64,000 bases of DNA from Candidatus Ruthenibacterium merdavium (GTDB lineage Bacteria > Bacillota > Clostridia > Oscillospirales > Ruminococcaceae): assembly GCA_019119935.1 (NCBI GenBank), contig DWWA01000016.1, positions 36,505 to 100,504 on the forward strand. The letters are read 5' to 3'. Within the stretch, counting starts at the first letter, position 1, and the number at the start of each line of letters is the position of its first letter. The position numbers and the translations under genes are program-made. This document shows positions 34,074-43,399 of this stretch, one piece after another. The notes beneath the pieces are model-generated. The model was not told where the DNA came from, made no database searches, and saw only the letters and a program-made list of their open reading frames with translations.

Positions 34074-34740
34074 ACATGGCATTATCAGCGCCATAGCAAA
34101 AGGGAGCCTGCGGCTGAAAAGCAAGCTTTTCAGTGCCACGGGTCTTTTTTGCTATTCGGAGTTTGAACTGTTTGAAGGCAAAAGCATGTTTGTTGTTGAC
34201 AATGCCAGTGTCAAAGAGCTTTTTTGGGGCATTCACCAAAGCGTGGAGGGCATGGCGCTGGGGATGTATTTTTCCGAGTTTGTTTCCACTCTCTCCCCTG
34301 TCGGGGCAGAATGTGCCGCTATTTTCAAGCTTTTTCTCAACACGCTTTACTTTCTTTCTAAAAACATGCGCCCTCCCCTTTTGATGAAGGCTGTGTTTGA
34401 GCTGCGCGCACTGAGTTTAACTGGTTTTTTACCCGCTTTAACGGCATGCAGCGGCTGCGTGAAATATGAAGGCGGGCCGTTTTTCTTTGACGTTTCTTCC
34501 GGTCTGCTTTACTGCGCTGACTGCGCCCGAGAGCGCGGGCTTTCCCCCAACTTGGATGCCGCCGCGCTTCGTGCGATGCGCCACATTATGCTGTGCGACA
34601 CCGCAGACGTATTTCGCTTTCAGCTCGCAGAGGAAAGCACGCGCCATTTAGCGGCAGTTTCCAAAAGCTATGTCCTGCAATGTCTGGATAAGCCCTTTAA
34701 AACAGAAGATTTTTTAAATACCATTCTGGGAACGGTGTAG
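33991..34740 (+). CDS. recO: DNA repair protein RecO
   Basis: A recombination mediator that loads RecA onto SSB-coated DNA with RecR. The N-terminal OB fold (TTGLVLRATKTGEADRVL, then LTPEHG) and the C-terminal zinc site CSGC...CADC are both visible. The 249 residues match the family. AAGGAG is seven bases upstream of the ATG. The start is inside yqzL, and mutS2 follows after 36 bases. Confidence 0.96.
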   Translation: MQMITTGLVLRATKTGEADRVLSILTPEHGIISAIAKGSLRLKSKLFSATGLFCYSEFELFEGKSMFVVDNASVKELFWGIHQSVEGMALGMYFSEFVSTLSPVGAECAAIFKLFLNTLYFLSKNMRPPLLMKAVFELRALSLTGFLPALTACSGCVKYEGGPFFFDVSSGLLYCADCARERGLSPNLDAAALRAMRHIMLCDTADVFRFQLAEESTRHLAAVSKSYVLQCLDKPFKTEDFLNTILGTV

Positions 34741-34776
34741 TTTTTACACTCCTTCCCATTCAAATTGAGGAATATC

Positions 34777-37167
34777 ATGCACGAAAAATATTTGAAGTCT
34801 TTAGAATTTGACAAAATTCTGAATACCGCGCTTTCCTACGTGTTATGCGAAGAAGCGCGCGAACTTTTGCAAAACGAAACGCCCGGCGAAACCGCCGAGG
34901 ATGTGCGCTTATTGTTACAGCGCACCGACGAAATAAGCACGCTTCTCATTAAAAACGGCTCTCCCCGCTTTTCTCATGTAGACCATGTGGCGTTTACGCT
35001 TCAGCGCGCCGTCAAAGGCGGCGTGCTGAGCATGGGCGAGCTTTTGGAAATTGCCGCAACCCTGCGCAATTTCCGCGAGCTTTCCGGCTGGTATCACATG
35101 ACCGAGCACGACGCGCTGAGCATTGACGACCTGTTTTATGCCATGACGCCGCAGCCCGGATTGGAAAAAGCAATTGGCGAAGCCATTTTGTCAGAAACCG
35201 AAATGGCAGATACGGCGTCGGACACGCTCTATGACGTGCGCCGCAAAATCCGTGCTGCCGAAAACTCCATCCGCGATAAATTGGACCATCTCACCAAATC
35301 GCAGGCAAATGCAAAATACTTACAGGAAAGCGTTGTTTCTCTGCGCAACGGCCGCTTTGTTGTGCCTGTTAAGGCAGAGTACCGCGGCGAAATCGGCGGC
35401 GTGATTCACGACGTTTCTTCCAGCGGATCTACCCTGTTCGTCGAACCGACCGCCGTTGTGGAAGCAAACGCGAAAATTTTGCAGCTGCGCAATCAAGAAC
35501 AGCAAGAAATTGAGCGCATTTTGGCGGCATTCTCCGCGCAGTGCGCCAATTTGGAACCGATGTTCAGCTTTGGCTATGAAGCCATGCTGAAAATTGATGC
35601 CCTTTTAGCCAAAGCGCATCTTGCGTTAGAGCAAAAGGCCATGTGCCCCACCGTGCGCGATGACGTTTCTTTCTCGCTGGTGCGCGCACGCCATCCGCTG
35701 ATTGACCCGGAAAAGGTAGTCCCCATTGACGTGGAACTGGGGCGCACTTATGACACGATGGTGATTACCGGCCCGAATACCGGCGGTAAAACCGTTACGC
35801 TGAAAACAGCCGGTCTGCTTTGCACCATGGCGCGGTTCGGCTATTTGATTCCCGCGCATGAAAGCAGCGAGGTTTGCGTGTTTGACGAAATTCTCGTGGA
35901 TATTGGCGACGAGCAAAGCATTGAACAGAGTCTTTCCACTTTCTCTGGCCATATGAAGAATATCACGGAAATTTTGGCGTGTGCAGGGCCGCGTTCCCTC
36001 GTTCTGATGGATGAGCTCGGCGCAGGAACTGACCCGGCAGAAGGTGCGGCGCTGGCCGTTTCCATCATTGAGGAGCTGCGCGAAAAAGGCGCACACGTTA
36101 TGGCAACCACGCACTATGCCGAGATGAAAACCTTTGCACTCGAAACGCCCGGCGTGCAAAACGCATCGTGTGAGTTTAACGTGGAAACACTGCGTCCCAC
36201 CTACCGCATCAGCGTCGGTGTTCCCGGCAAGTCGAACGCCTTTTTAATCAGCGCAAAGCTCGGTATCAGCGAACATATCATTGAACGAGCCAAAACGCAT
36301 TTATCCGAGGAAGACCGCCAATTCGACGCAGTTCTTGCCCAGCTGGAAGACTTAAAGGCACAGCTGAAAGAAAAGCAGGAGCAAGTGGAAGAGCTCCAGC
36401 ACAGCGCCGAAAACGAAATGAAAAAGGCGCAGGAAAAATGCCGCCGCTTAGTGGAACAGGGTGAAATTGAGCTGGCCGCCGCGCGCGAAAAAGCCCAGCA
36501 GATGGCGCAGGATGTACAGTCGCAGGCATACGCACTGATGGACGAAATGCGCAAGCTGGAAAAAGCGCAAAATCAGTCGGCCCAGCAGCGCGCACAACGC
36601 GCCAAAGAAATTGCGAAGAAAGAGGCCGAAAAACTCTTTACTCGTTCCGACGTGGTGCATGCGCCGCAAAAACAATTTACCCCCTTGAAGTCCGTCACCG
36701 TCGGCCAAGAGGTTTATCTGGTTGATTTGGACAAAACGGGCGTGGTATGCTCCAAACCCGACCGCGACAACATGGTGGAAATTCGCGCAGGTATTTTGAA
36801 AACCAAGGTGGCATTAAACCGTCTTGCCGCACCGCAAAAGCAGCAGCCCGCCAAAAAGCAGCCGAAATATACCCCGCGCAAATCTTCGGGCAGCTCGTCG
36901 TTTGGCGAGCGCGTAGCCCGCAGTGCAAATATGGAAATCAACCTGCTCGGCATGACAGTAGAAGAGGCACTGATGGAGGCCGACCGCTTTATTGACAACG
37001 GTGTCATGAGCGGACAAAGCACCTTGTACCTCATTCATGGGCGCGGCACCGGCGCACTTCGCAAGGCGATTCAGTCGCACCTGCGCCGCCATCCGAGCGT
37101 GAAAAGCTATCGCCTTGGTGTATATGGCGAGGGCGAAGACGGCGTAACGGTTGTTGAATTGAAATAA
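34777..37167 (+). CDS. mutS2: MutS2 endonuclease/ribosome rescue factor
   Basis: A 796-residue MutS2 (RqcU). The ATPase core has TGPNTGGKTVTLKT (Walker A), VLMDELGAGTDPAEGAAL (Walker B and signature) and TTHYAEMK. A long coiled coil rich in Gln, Glu and Lys follows (about residues 510-620), and the C-terminal Smr domain has IHGRGTGALRKAI. In Bacillus it suppresses recombination and splits collided ribosomes. The ATG at 34777 is preferred over in-frame codons at 34765. A strong terminator follows. Confidence 0.97.
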   Translation: MHEKYLKSLEFDKILNTALSYVLCEEARELLQNETPGETAEDVRLLLQRTDEISTLLIKNGSPRFSHVDHVAFTLQRAVKGGVLSMGELLEIAATLRNFRELSGWYHMTEHDALSIDDLFYAMTPQPGLEKAIGEAILSETEMADTASDTLYDVRRKIRAAENSIRDKLDHLTKSQANAKYLQESVVSLRNGRFVVPVKAEYRGEIGGVIHDVSSSGSTLFVEPTAVVEANAKILQLRNQEQQEIERILAAFSAQCANLEPMFSFGYEAMLKIDALLAKAHLALEQKAMCPTVRDDVSFSLVRARHPLIDPEKVVPIDVELGRTYDTMVITGPNTGGKTVTLKTAGLLCTMARFGYLIPAHESSEVCVFDEILVDIGDEQSIEQSLSTFSGHMKNITEILACAGPRSLVLMDELGAGTDPAEGAALAVSIIEELREKGAHVMATTHYAEMKTFALETPGVQNASCEFNVETLRPTYRISVGVPGKSNAFLISAKLGISEHIIERAKTHLSEEDRQFDAVLAQLEDLKAQLKEKQEQVEELQHSAENEMKKAQEKCRRLVEQGEIELAAAREKAQQMAQDVQSQAYALMDEMRKLEKAQNQSAQQRAQRAKEIAKKEAEKLFTRSDVVHAPQKQFTPLKSVTVGQEVYLVDLDKTGVVCSKPDRDNMVEIRAGILKTKVALNRLAAPQKQQPAKKQPKYTPRKSSGSSSFGERVARSANMEINLLGMTVEEALMEADRFIDNGVMSGQSTLYLIHGRGTGALRKAIQSHLRRHPSVKSYRLGVYGEGEDGVTVVELK

Positions 37168-37196
37168 GCATCCGAAAATAAAACATAACCCAAATG

Positions 37197-37240
37197 ACCC
37201 GCCCCGGCTTGTGTGATAAACACAGGCCGGGGCGGGTTTG
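37197..37240 (+). terminator. Strong terminator after mutS2
   Basis: Arms rich in G and C (ACCCGCCCCGG at about 37197 and CCGGGGCGGGTTT at about 37227) with an inner TGTG/CACA pairing and GATAAA loop. It ends the yqfC-mutS2 block. Confidence 0.88.
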
Positions 37241-37275
37241 TTCTACTTCTATTTTCTAACATACTGCTCAACACA

Positions 37276-37303
37276 TTGACAAAAAAAACACAATCCCTAT
37301 AAT
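37276..37303 (+). promoter_or_regulatory. Consensus SigA promoter for the ABC half-exporter
   Basis: Perfect TTGACA (37276-37281) and TATAAT (37298-37303) with a 16-base spacer, about 60 bases before the start. Confidence 0.78.
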
Positions 37304-37365
37304 AAAGATTGGGGTGGGGGTTCAGCGGAGCGCAAAAACAAAAAGTTTATGGAGTGAATCTTTTT

Positions 37366-38976
37366 ATGAAATCTTCTTTAAAGCCCTCTTTGCCATGGAT
37401 TGCGGCAGAGATCGCACTTGATCTCATTTGCACCGCATTGCTGGCATTGGGGCCGTATTTTCAAAAATTATTATTCGACACCGCACTTCCCAGCGGAGTT
37501 CACGCGGTACTCGTGCTGTGCGGTGCTTACTTACTGGTACAGCTGGCCTACAGCATTTGCTCGTGGCTGTGCATGAAAGCCACTTGGAAGGGCGCAATCT
37601 GGTTTGAGCGTTCTCTCAAACGCCGCTTTTTCCATGCATTGCTCGCAAAAAGCAAGGTGGATTTTTTCAGCCGCGATACGGGCGAATATCTTGCCATGCA
37701 GTCGAGCGATATCACCGCATTGGAGCAGGACTATTTGCAGCCTTTGGTGGATGTCATTCGTTCGTTCAATATGTTCGTGGTGTACGGCATTATTTTGTTT
37801 GCCGCCATTGACTGGCGTATTGGGCTTGTCATCTTTTTGGCCACATTGGTGGTTCTGGCGGGGCCGCATTTAACGGGCAAAGCCTCGTCCCGTACGCGTC
37901 AAACATATCAAGAATCCGTCGGCACTTACACATCTGCCGTGCAAGACTGGTTGGCGGGCTTTTCGGCAGTGAACCGCTTTACTGCCCCGGCGATTGAGAA
38001 AGCGCACGAAGCAGTGCTCGGCCAAACGGCAGACAAACGCTACGCGTATGGCAAGGCAAAATCGCTGGCATTGGGCGTGGACACAGGGGCCGTTCGCTTT
38101 TTGCAGGCAGCTGCCTTCGCTGTGGTAGCCATTCTTCTTTGCCTTGGGAAAATCAGCGTCGGAACAGCTGTGGCAGCTTTTGGGTATGTGGAATGTTTTT
38201 TAAGCCCGTTAAATTCCATTTTGTACGACGTCAGCACCTTGCAGGGCATCAAAGAAACCAAACAGCGCTTTGAGGAATTTACAACATCGGCACAAACACA
38301 GCAAACACAGGCACTGTCTGCGCCTTCCGGCCTGCAAGATGCGCTGGAACTGAACAATGTGTGTGTATCGCGCGGCGAATTTTCCTTTGGGCCTGTTTCC
38401 CTTCGGCTGGAAAAGGGCAAAAAGTATGCACTCATCGGCGCGAACGGTTCGGGAAAATCGACCTTGCTCAAGCTGATGACCGGGGAAGTACTGCCCGACA
38501 GCGGCTGCATCACATTAGACGGCCAGCCCATCAATGAGCTGGACACCACACAGGTGATTGCCTGTGTCACACAGCGGGAACATTTATTTCGGACAGGTTC
38601 GCGGGAGAATATCACGGTTTACGGCGCATATCCGCTGGAAAAGGCCGTGCATACCGCCCGCCATATCAAGCTTCCGTTTTTCGAGAAAGCGCTGGGTGGC
38701 GGCATTTCAAATTGTCAAGAATTAAGCGGCGGCGAACAGGAAGCAATTGCTTACCTGCGCATGACTGCCCAAGACTGTGACATCGTACTGCTGGACGAAC
38801 CGTTTGCCGCCGCAGACGTAAACGCCACACACGCCATGGAACAGCACCTTTTAACCGCGCCGGAAATGAAAAACAAAACCGTGGTTGTGATTACGCATGA
38901 CCATTCTGAGCATTTGGAGCAGTACGATGAAGTGCTCCAAATGAAAGGTGGGACACTTGTTTCTCATAACGACTAA
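37366..38976 (+). CDS. ABC half-exporter (permease fused to ATPase)
   Basis: A 536-residue type IV-like exporter. A six-helix membrane domain (about residues 1-290) with SRDTGEYLAMQSSDI as the coupling region is fused to a C-terminal nucleotide-binding domain. Walker A is GANGSGKST, the Q-loop is VTQREHLFRTGS, the signature is ELSGGEQEA (canonical LSGGQ with Glu for Gln), Walker B is IVLLDEP and the H-loop is VVITHDH. The NBD is short. No partner half-transporter is adjacent, so it likely works as a homodimer. Lipid, peptide or drug export are all possible. Confidence 0.85.
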   Translation: MKSSLKPSLPWIAAEIALDLICTALLALGPYFQKLLFDTALPSGVHAVLVLCGAYLLVQLAYSICSWLCMKATWKGAIWFERSLKRRFFHALLAKSKVDFFSRDTGEYLAMQSSDITALEQDYLQPLVDVIRSFNMFVVYGIILFAAIDWRIGLVIFLATLVVLAGPHLTGKASSRTRQTYQESVGTYTSAVQDWLAGFSAVNRFTAPAIEKAHEAVLGQTADKRYAYGKAKSLALGVDTGAVRFLQAAAFAVVAILLCLGKISVGTAVAAFGYVECFLSPLNSILYDVSTLQGIKETKQRFEEFTTSAQTQQTQALSAPSGLQDALELNNVCVSRGEFSFGPVSLRLEKGKKYALIGANGSGKSTLLKLMTGEVLPDSGCITLDGQPINELDTTQVIACVTQREHLFRTGSRENITVYGAYPLEKAVHTARHIKLPFFEKALGGGISNCQELSGGEQEAIAYLRMTAQDCDIVLLDEPFAAADVNATHAMEQHLLTAPEMKNKTVVVITHDHSEHLEQYDEVLQMKGGTLVSHND

Positions 38977-39046
38977 ACTTTTAAGCAAAATGACAAAACC
39001 AAGCCGCAAAGCTTTGTCCTTCCATTCAATTTTTTAGACGCACAAA

Positions 39047-39081
39047 GAGGGCCGAAAGAAAAATGTTCTTTTGGCCCTCTT
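39047..39081 (+). terminator. Terminator between the ABC gene and the DUF3267 gene
   Basis: AAGAGGGCC pairs with GGCCCTCTT across a loop, with T-rich flanks. It lies between convergent genes. Confidence 0.75.
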
Positions 39082-39099
39082 GTCATTCCGATTCACTCA

Positions 39100-39678
39100 T
39101 CAGCTTGCAGAATACACCGTCATGCCCACGCCGCTGTCCTGCACCAAAATATCCTTTGGCATTTGAGAAAATTTAAACGTTACAAATAAATCACCCGCTG
39201 CACCGGAAATATTTAAAATTTGCAAAAAGTATACCACCCAAAACCATTCGAGCGGAACAAGAACATTTATTACAGCAAGCACAAACAGAAACACTACCAC
39301 AGGCGCTAAGGCAATTATGATATAACTCTTTTTGTCGTAATAATCCTCACTGCCCGCAAAAGCATACAAACCTGTAAAGCCGTACTTTACTTGTTTTGTT
39401 CCAAACGCTTTCATCGTAATGCCATGAATAAGCTCATGCAAACATATATAAGCAATCATCGACGCAATGAAAACAAAAAAGCGAATCAAATAATTGATTA
39501 TGCCGTTTTCCATGCTGAAAAGCGATGAAATGGGAACAAAAGCATTCATCGGAACGATCATCACCGCCGCAATGATCAACGCAATAACATTTAAAACAAT
39601 CGCAATTTTTTTATTCTTTTGAAGGTTCACAGAATAAATTTCTCGATACCCTGCGGGTAAACTTTCTACTGCTCTCAT
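39100..39678 (-). CDS. DUF3267 membrane protein, zinc metalloprotease-like
   Basis: A 192-residue protein with four hydrophobic segments and HELIH (residues 81-85) inside the second, followed by GITMKAFG. This fits DUF3267, an uncharacterised family with a metalloprotease-like HExxH, reminiscent of site-2-type proteases. AAGGGGG lies seven bases before the ATG. The gene has its own promoter and a perfect palindrome over the start site. Protease activity is an inference; function is unknown. Confidence 0.82.
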   Translation of the reverse strand: MRAVESLPAGYREIYSVNLQKNKKIAIVLNVIALIIAAVMIVPMNAFVPISSLFSMENGIINYLIRFFVFIASMIAYICLHELIHGITMKAFGTKQVKYGFTGLYAFAGSEDYYDKKSYIIIALAPVVVFLFVLAVINVLVPLEWFWVVYFLQILNISGAAGDLFVTFKFSQMPKDILVQDSGVGMTVYSAS

Positions 39679-39689
39679 TGCAAATCCCC

Positions 39690-39718
39690 CTTTTGAAAAG
39701 AGTTTCTCTTTTCAAAAG
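39690..39718. repeat. Perfect 13-bp palindrome over the DUF3267 transcription start
   Basis: Arms CTTTTGAAAAGAG (39690-39702) and its complement (39706-39718) around TTT. It spans the predicted start (near 39713) and touches the ribosome binding site, so it could be a repressor operator or an RNA hairpin that hides the site. Confidence 0.6.
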
Positions 39719-39719
39719 C

Positions 39720-39749
39720 AGTATAGCACTTCCATTTCTTTTTTGTCAA
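39720..39749 (-). promoter_or_regulatory. SigA promoter for the DUF3267 gene
   Basis: Minus-strand TTGACA (39744-39749), 18-base spacer and TATACT (39720-39725). Confidence 0.7.
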
Positions 39750-39756
39750 ACACGAA

Positions 39757-39800
39757 AAAAAGCCGAGAATCAGGAGAAGTTTCTTTCCCGTTCCTCGGCT
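39757..39800 (-). terminator. Terminator of the five-gene operon
   Basis: On the minus strand AGCCGAG pairs with CTCGGCT, with extra pairing toward the loop, followed by a run of seven T. Confidence 0.85.
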
Positions 39801-39811
39801 CTTTCTTTTTC

Positions 39812-40567
39812 TTATGTCAAAGCGGCATATTCCTCGTCGCTCACAGGCTCCAGCCATTCATTGGAGCAATTTTCTCCCGGCACTTCAACGGCTAAGTGAG
39901 AAAACCAGCTGTCCGGCGCAGCGCCATGCCAATGCTTTACTTCCGGCGGAATATTGACAACGTCGCCTGCGTACAGCTCCTGCGGCGCTTTCCCCCATTC
40001 CTGATAATAGCCACGCCCGGCCACACAGATTAAAATTTGTCCGCCGCCCTTTTCGGCATGGTGGAGGTGCCAATTGTTGCGGCATTTCGGCTCAAACGTC
40101 ACGTTAAAGATGCCCACTTGGTTCGTTGAAACAGGCGCAAGATAGCTTTGCCCGATAAAATACTGCGCAAAAGCGTTATTCGGCTCGCCAATGGGAAACA
40201 GCATACTCTTTTCATGCGCCGATTTTGCATCACTTGCGCTTTCTTCTTCGCTATAAACATCTTTTGCCATGCGAAATGCCGCCCACGCTTTGGGCCATCC
40301 CGCATAAAATGCCGCGTGGGTTAAAATCTCCGCCATTTCCTCTTTCGTGATGCCGTTCTTCTTCGCAGTAGATAAATGATATTGAAAGGAAGAATCCACG
40401 AGCCCCTGCGACATCAGCGACACCACGGTAACAAGAGAACGGTCACGCAGAGAAAGCTGCTGTTCTCTGCTCCAAACCTCTCCAAACAAAATATCATCAT
40501 TCAAATGGGCAAACTCAGGTGCAAATGTTCCTAAAGCATCCCGGCCCGCTGTTTGTTTGACTGCCAT
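39812..40567 (-). CDS. Carboxymuconolactone decarboxylase-cupin fusion protein
   Basis: A 251-residue two-domain protein. Residues 1-105 are a carboxymuconolactone decarboxylase-like domain (GLVDSSFQYHLSTAKKNG) without the CxxC redox pair of AhpD. Residues 125-250 are a cupin with candidate metal ligands H167, H169, E172 and H212/H214 (WHLHHAEKG, KHWHG). The frame reaches back to 40699, but the ATG at 40567, after GAGGAAG, gives a normal start. It is the last gene of a five-gene operon with a LysR regulator at the far end. The substrate is unknown; a small organic acid or quinone is a guess. Confidence 0.88.
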   Translation of the reverse strand: MAVKQTAGRDALGTFAPEFAHLNDDILFGEVWSREQQLSLRDRSLVTVVSLMSQGLVDSSFQYHLSTAKKNGITKEEMAEILTHAAFYAGWPKAWAAFRMAKDVYSEEESASDAKSAHEKSMLFPIGEPNNAFAQYFIGQSYLAPVSTNQVGIFNVTFEPKCRNNWHLHHAEKGGGQILICVAGRGYYQEWGKAPQELYAGDVVNIPPEVKHWHGAAPDSWFSHLAVEVPGENCSNEWLEPVSDEEYAALT

Positions 40568-40593
40568 ACTGCTTCCTCGCTTTCTCATTTTGC

Positions 40594-41133
40594 TTATGAT
40601 GGCTCCGCTAAAGAAAAGGTGGCTTCGATGCTCCCCTTTCCCAATTTTTCTTTTAAATCGGACACATCTTCTATTTTCGCTAATTTTGTAAAATTCCATG
40701 AGTTGGGCGCATAGTAAATGGTAATTTGGCTTCCCTGATATAAAATCACATCGCCCGGCTGTGTCGTAATAGATTCATCACTGCGCGTCAGTGTAGTTCC
40801 CAAAGGCCCTACCTTTTCAAAACCGCCGTAATCGTCCATGGAAACGGTGATTGGGCCTTGTTCCAGTAATTCCTTAAATTCCTGCGCGGAAACATTGTCT
40901 TCAAATGCCGCCCAAAATTCATGCTCTCCCACCGTAATCTTTAACATGGCTTTCTCCTCGCCTGCTTCATCAGAAATATGACTTTCTTGCGCCGTACTTT
41001 CCTCAGCCTCAACGCCGGACACATTACTTGATACGGAGCCGGACTGCGGCAAACTTGCTGCGCCGGATGACACAGTCTGTGCACAGCCAAACAGACTGAT
41101 GGCAGCCAAAAAAATGAAAAATCGTTTTACCAT
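40594..41133 (-). CDS. Secreted lipoprotein with cyclophilin-like domain
   Basis: A 179-residue protein with a lipoprotein signal and lipobox LFGC (residues 14-17), a Ser/Glu-rich linker, and a C-terminal cyclophilin-like fold (SAQEFKELLEQGPITVSM and QPGDVILYQGSQITIYY). The domain resembles the Cyclophil_like family of small beta proteins, not active peptidyl-prolyl isomerases. It lies 23 bases after the hydrolase gene and 26 before the CMD-cupin gene. Role in the operon unknown; surface binding of a small molecule is possible. Confidence 0.82.
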   Translation of the reverse strand: MVKRFFIFLAAISLFGCAQTVSSGAASLPQSGSVSSNVSGVEAEESTAQESHISDEAGEEKAMLKITVGEHEFWAAFEDNVSAQEFKELLEQGPITVSMDDYGGFEKVGPLGTTLTRSDESITTQPGDVILYQGSQITIYYAPNSWNFTKLAKIEDVSDLKEKLGKGSIEATFSLAEPS

Positions 41134-41156
41134 TTTTCACACTCCTTGTTCCCCTG

Positions 41157-42128
41157 TCAGACAAGATAAGTGCGGAAAAACTGCTCCATTTTATCAAAGG
41201 GAATGATATCCGTTCGGTCATACAAATCGGTATGCACCGCACCGGGAATCAGCATCAGCTCTTTGTTATCTCCGCGAAGCTGCTGAAACGCATCTTTGCT
41301 GAAATAGCACGAATGTGCCTTCTCTCCATGAACTAAGAGCACTGCGCTGCGAATCTCACTGCTGTACTGCAAAATCGGCATGTTGAGGAAAGACAAAGAA
41401 GATGTCACATTCCAGCCGTCATTGGAATTTAACGAGCGGGGATGATAGCCGCGCCGGGTTTTATAATAGTCATAATAATCTTTAACAAAAAACGGAGCAT
41501 CCTCGGGCAGTGGGTCTGCCACTCCGCCCGCGCGAGCATAAGAACCGTTTTTGTAGTCCAGTGTGCGCTGGGCATTCAGCGCTTTTCGCTTTTCATATCG
41601 GGCTTCTTCGCTATCCTCTGCGTCAAAATATCCTTTTGCCGTTACGCGCGTCATATCATACATGGTAGAGGAAACAGTAGCCTTGATTCTCGTATCAATC
41701 GCCGCGGCATTCAGCGCCATACCTCCCCAGCCGCAAATACCGATAATACCGATTTTTTCCGCATCCACGCGATCATGCGCAGACAAAAAATCGACTGCGG
41801 CCTGAAAATCTTCGGTATTGATATCGGGCGAAGCCACATAGCGCGGGCTTCCTCCGCTTTCCCCCGTAAAGGAAGGGTCAAACGCAATGGTTAAAAACCC
41901 TTTTTCCGCCATCGTTTGCGCATATAAGCCGGAGCACTGCTCTTTGACCGCACCAAACGGCCCGCTCACCGCCAGTGCCGGCAGACGTCCTTGCGCCTCT
42001 TTGGGCATATACAAATCGGCCGCCAAACACACGCCGTAGCGGTTGCAGAATGTCACCTTTTCATGGTGCACACGGTCGCTTTTCGGAAAGGCTTTATCCC
42101 ACTCTTGTGTTAATTCCAGCTGTTGCAT
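41157..42128 (-). CDS. Alpha/beta hydrolase with cysteine nucleophile (dienelactone hydrolase-like)
   Basis: A 323-residue alpha/beta hydrolase. The nucleophile elbow is GICGWGG with C132 in the position usually held by Ser, as in dienelactone hydrolases; a late GAVHTDLYD offers the catalytic His. The ATG at 42128 follows GGAGGG; an upstream in-frame codon at 42149 overlaps the flavodoxin gene end and is less likely. The enzyme is cytosolic. Together with the CMD-cupin it suggests turnover of a lactone or ester compound. Confidence 0.85.
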   Translation of the reverse strand: MQQLELTQEWDKAFPKSDRVHHEKVTFCNRYGVCLAADLYMPKEAQGRLPALAVSGPFGAVKEQCSGLYAQTMAEKGFLTIAFDPSFTGESGGSPRYVASPDINTEDFQAAVDFLSAHDRVDAEKIGIIGICGWGGMALNAAAIDTRIKATVSSTMYDMTRVTAKGYFDAEDSEEARYEKRKALNAQRTLDYKNGSYARAGGVADPLPEDAPFFVKDYYDYYKTRRGYHPRSLNSNDGWNVTSSLSFLNMPILQYSSEIRSAVLLVHGEKAHSCYFSKDAFQQLRGDNKELMLIPGAVHTDLYDRTDIIPFDKMEQFFRTYLV

Positions 42129-42141
42129 AAAGATTCCCTCC

Positions 42142-42684
42142 TTATCCAATCGAACAACCCATATTATAAGCCGTTTTTAATGCAGAATGGCCTTTGATTT
42201 CTCCCGCATTGTTTACTCCTCCGGCAAAAACCGTTCCGGACAGTTGTGCTTTTTCAAAACAGTCAATCCATCCTTGCAGCCCCTCTATCGCCCGCCGCGG
42301 AGCACTTTCTTCCTGCTCTGCCGCACAGGTCAGCAAATAGATATCACGGAATTGATAGTCCGAACCATACAAAGGGTTCGCTCTGTCGAGCATCGTTTTC
42401 ATCTGGCCGGACATTTCGTAGTAGTAAATGGGCGTTGCAAACACGAGCACATCTGCGTCATGCATTTTCTGTGCAATTTCGTTGGCATCGTCTTGAATGA
42501 CACAGCGCCCCGTCTTTTGACAAGCAAGACACCCTTGGCAAAAGCCTAGGTTCTTTCCATGCAGCGAAATCTTTTCAACGGAGTTTCCCGCATCTTTTGC
42601 GCCGCGTGCAAATTCATCTGCCAATAAATCAGAGTTGCCGGCCTTTCTTAAACTGGTTGAAACCACTAAAACATGCTTGCTCAT
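42142..42684 (-). CDS. Flavodoxin family NAD(P)H-dependent oxidoreductase
   Basis: A 180-residue FMN-binding protein with the flavodoxin/FMN-reductase fold: [17 protein letters not shown] for phosphate binding and [19 protein letters not shown] for the isoalloxazine side. [13 protein letters not shown] adds a Cys-rich segment seen in many anaerobe members. Its start overlaps the acetyltransferase stop by four bases (ATGA), indicating translational coupling. Likely reduces a quinone or small organic molecule; substrate unknown. Confidence 0.9.
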   Translation of the reverse strand: MSKHVLVVSTSLRKAGNSDLLADEFARGAKDAGNSVEKISLHGKNLGFCQGCLACQKTGRCVIQDDANEIAQKMHDADVLVFATPIYYYEMSGQMKTMLDRANPLYGSDYQFRDIYLLTCAAEQEESAPRRAIEGLQGWIDCFEKAQLSGTVFAGGVNNAGEIKGHSALKTAYNMGCSIG

Positions 42685-43259
42685 TTTTCTTCCTCGCTAA
42701 TTTCTTTAACAATTTTTGCAGGAACACCGGCGGCAACGCTGTTCGGCGGAACATCTTTGGAAACCACCGCTCCCGCTGCGATAATAGCACCATCTCCAAC
42801 AGTAACGCCGGGAAGAATGGTAGCATTTGCGCCAATCCACACATTTTCACCGATATGAATTGCCGCGGGGATCATGTCGCTTCGCTCTTTGGGCGATTTC
42901 GCATGATTGAGCGTTGCCAGCACAACATTGTGTCCGATCAGTGTTCCGTCACCAATAAAAATGCCGCCTTGGTCTTGAAATTTGCATCCCATATTGATAA
43001 ACACACGTTTGCCGACAGTGATGTTTTTTCCGCAGTCGGTGTAAAACGGCGGAAAAAGCGTAAAGGTTTCATCTACCTGTTTTCCGGTCAGTTCGGAAAA
43101 TAAATTCCGCAGCGTTTCCGGCTCGTGATAACCTGTGTTGATTTGCGCCGTCACTTTCATGGCCGCTTTGCTGACATCGTGCATTTTCAAATGCACATCA
43201 CTGCCGCCCTTCACCGTTCTCCCGCTGTTTAAATGCTCTAAAAATTCATTCAGTTCCAT
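42681..43259 (-). CDS. Sugar O-acetyltransferase, hexapeptide-repeat
   Basis: A 192-residue acetyl-CoA-dependent acetyltransferase of the maltose/galactoside acetyltransferase type. The left-handed beta helix repeats ([20 protein letters not shown] and AGVPAKIVK) are clear; LNHAKSP resembles the catalytic-His loop. It is the first gene of the operon, divergent from the LysR gene across 140 bases with its own promoter. In similar clusters it travels with flavodoxin and hydrolase genes; the acceptor is unknown. Confidence 0.92.
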   Translation of the reverse strand: MELNEFLEHLNSGRTVKGGSDVHLKMHDVSKAAMKVTAQINTGYHEPETLRNLFSELTGKQVDETFTLFPPFYTDCGKNITVGKRVFINMGCKFQDQGGIFIGDGTLIGHNVVLATLNHAKSPKERSDMIPAAIHIGENVWIGANATILPGVTVGDGAIIAAGAVVSKDVPPNSVAAGVPAKIVKEISEEEK

Positions 43260-43289
43260 GCAAATCTCCTATCTGTTCTTCTTACGCTG

Positions 43290-43318
43290 ATTGTAACATT
43301 GTTTTGAACCAATAACAA
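43290..43318 (-). promoter_or_regulatory. SigA promoter for the acetyltransferase operon
   Basis: Minus-strand TTGTTA (43313-43318), 17-base spacer, TACAAT (43290-43295). It faces the lysR promoter in a 140-base divergent region where a LysR site is expected; ATATTGAATAT near 43325 is a weak dyad. Confidence 0.6.
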
Positions 43319-43345
43319 ATACTTATATTGAATATTCTTTCATGC

Positions 43346-43375
43346 TTGCAAGTTATAGTTATTTTACATTATAAT
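43346..43375 (+). promoter_or_regulatory. SigA promoter for the lysR gene
   Basis: TTGCAA (43346-43351), 18-base spacer and TATAAT (43370-43375), 24 bases before the ATG. Confidence 0.6.
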
Positions 43376-43399
43376 AGAGCATATCAGGAGGTATCTCAG

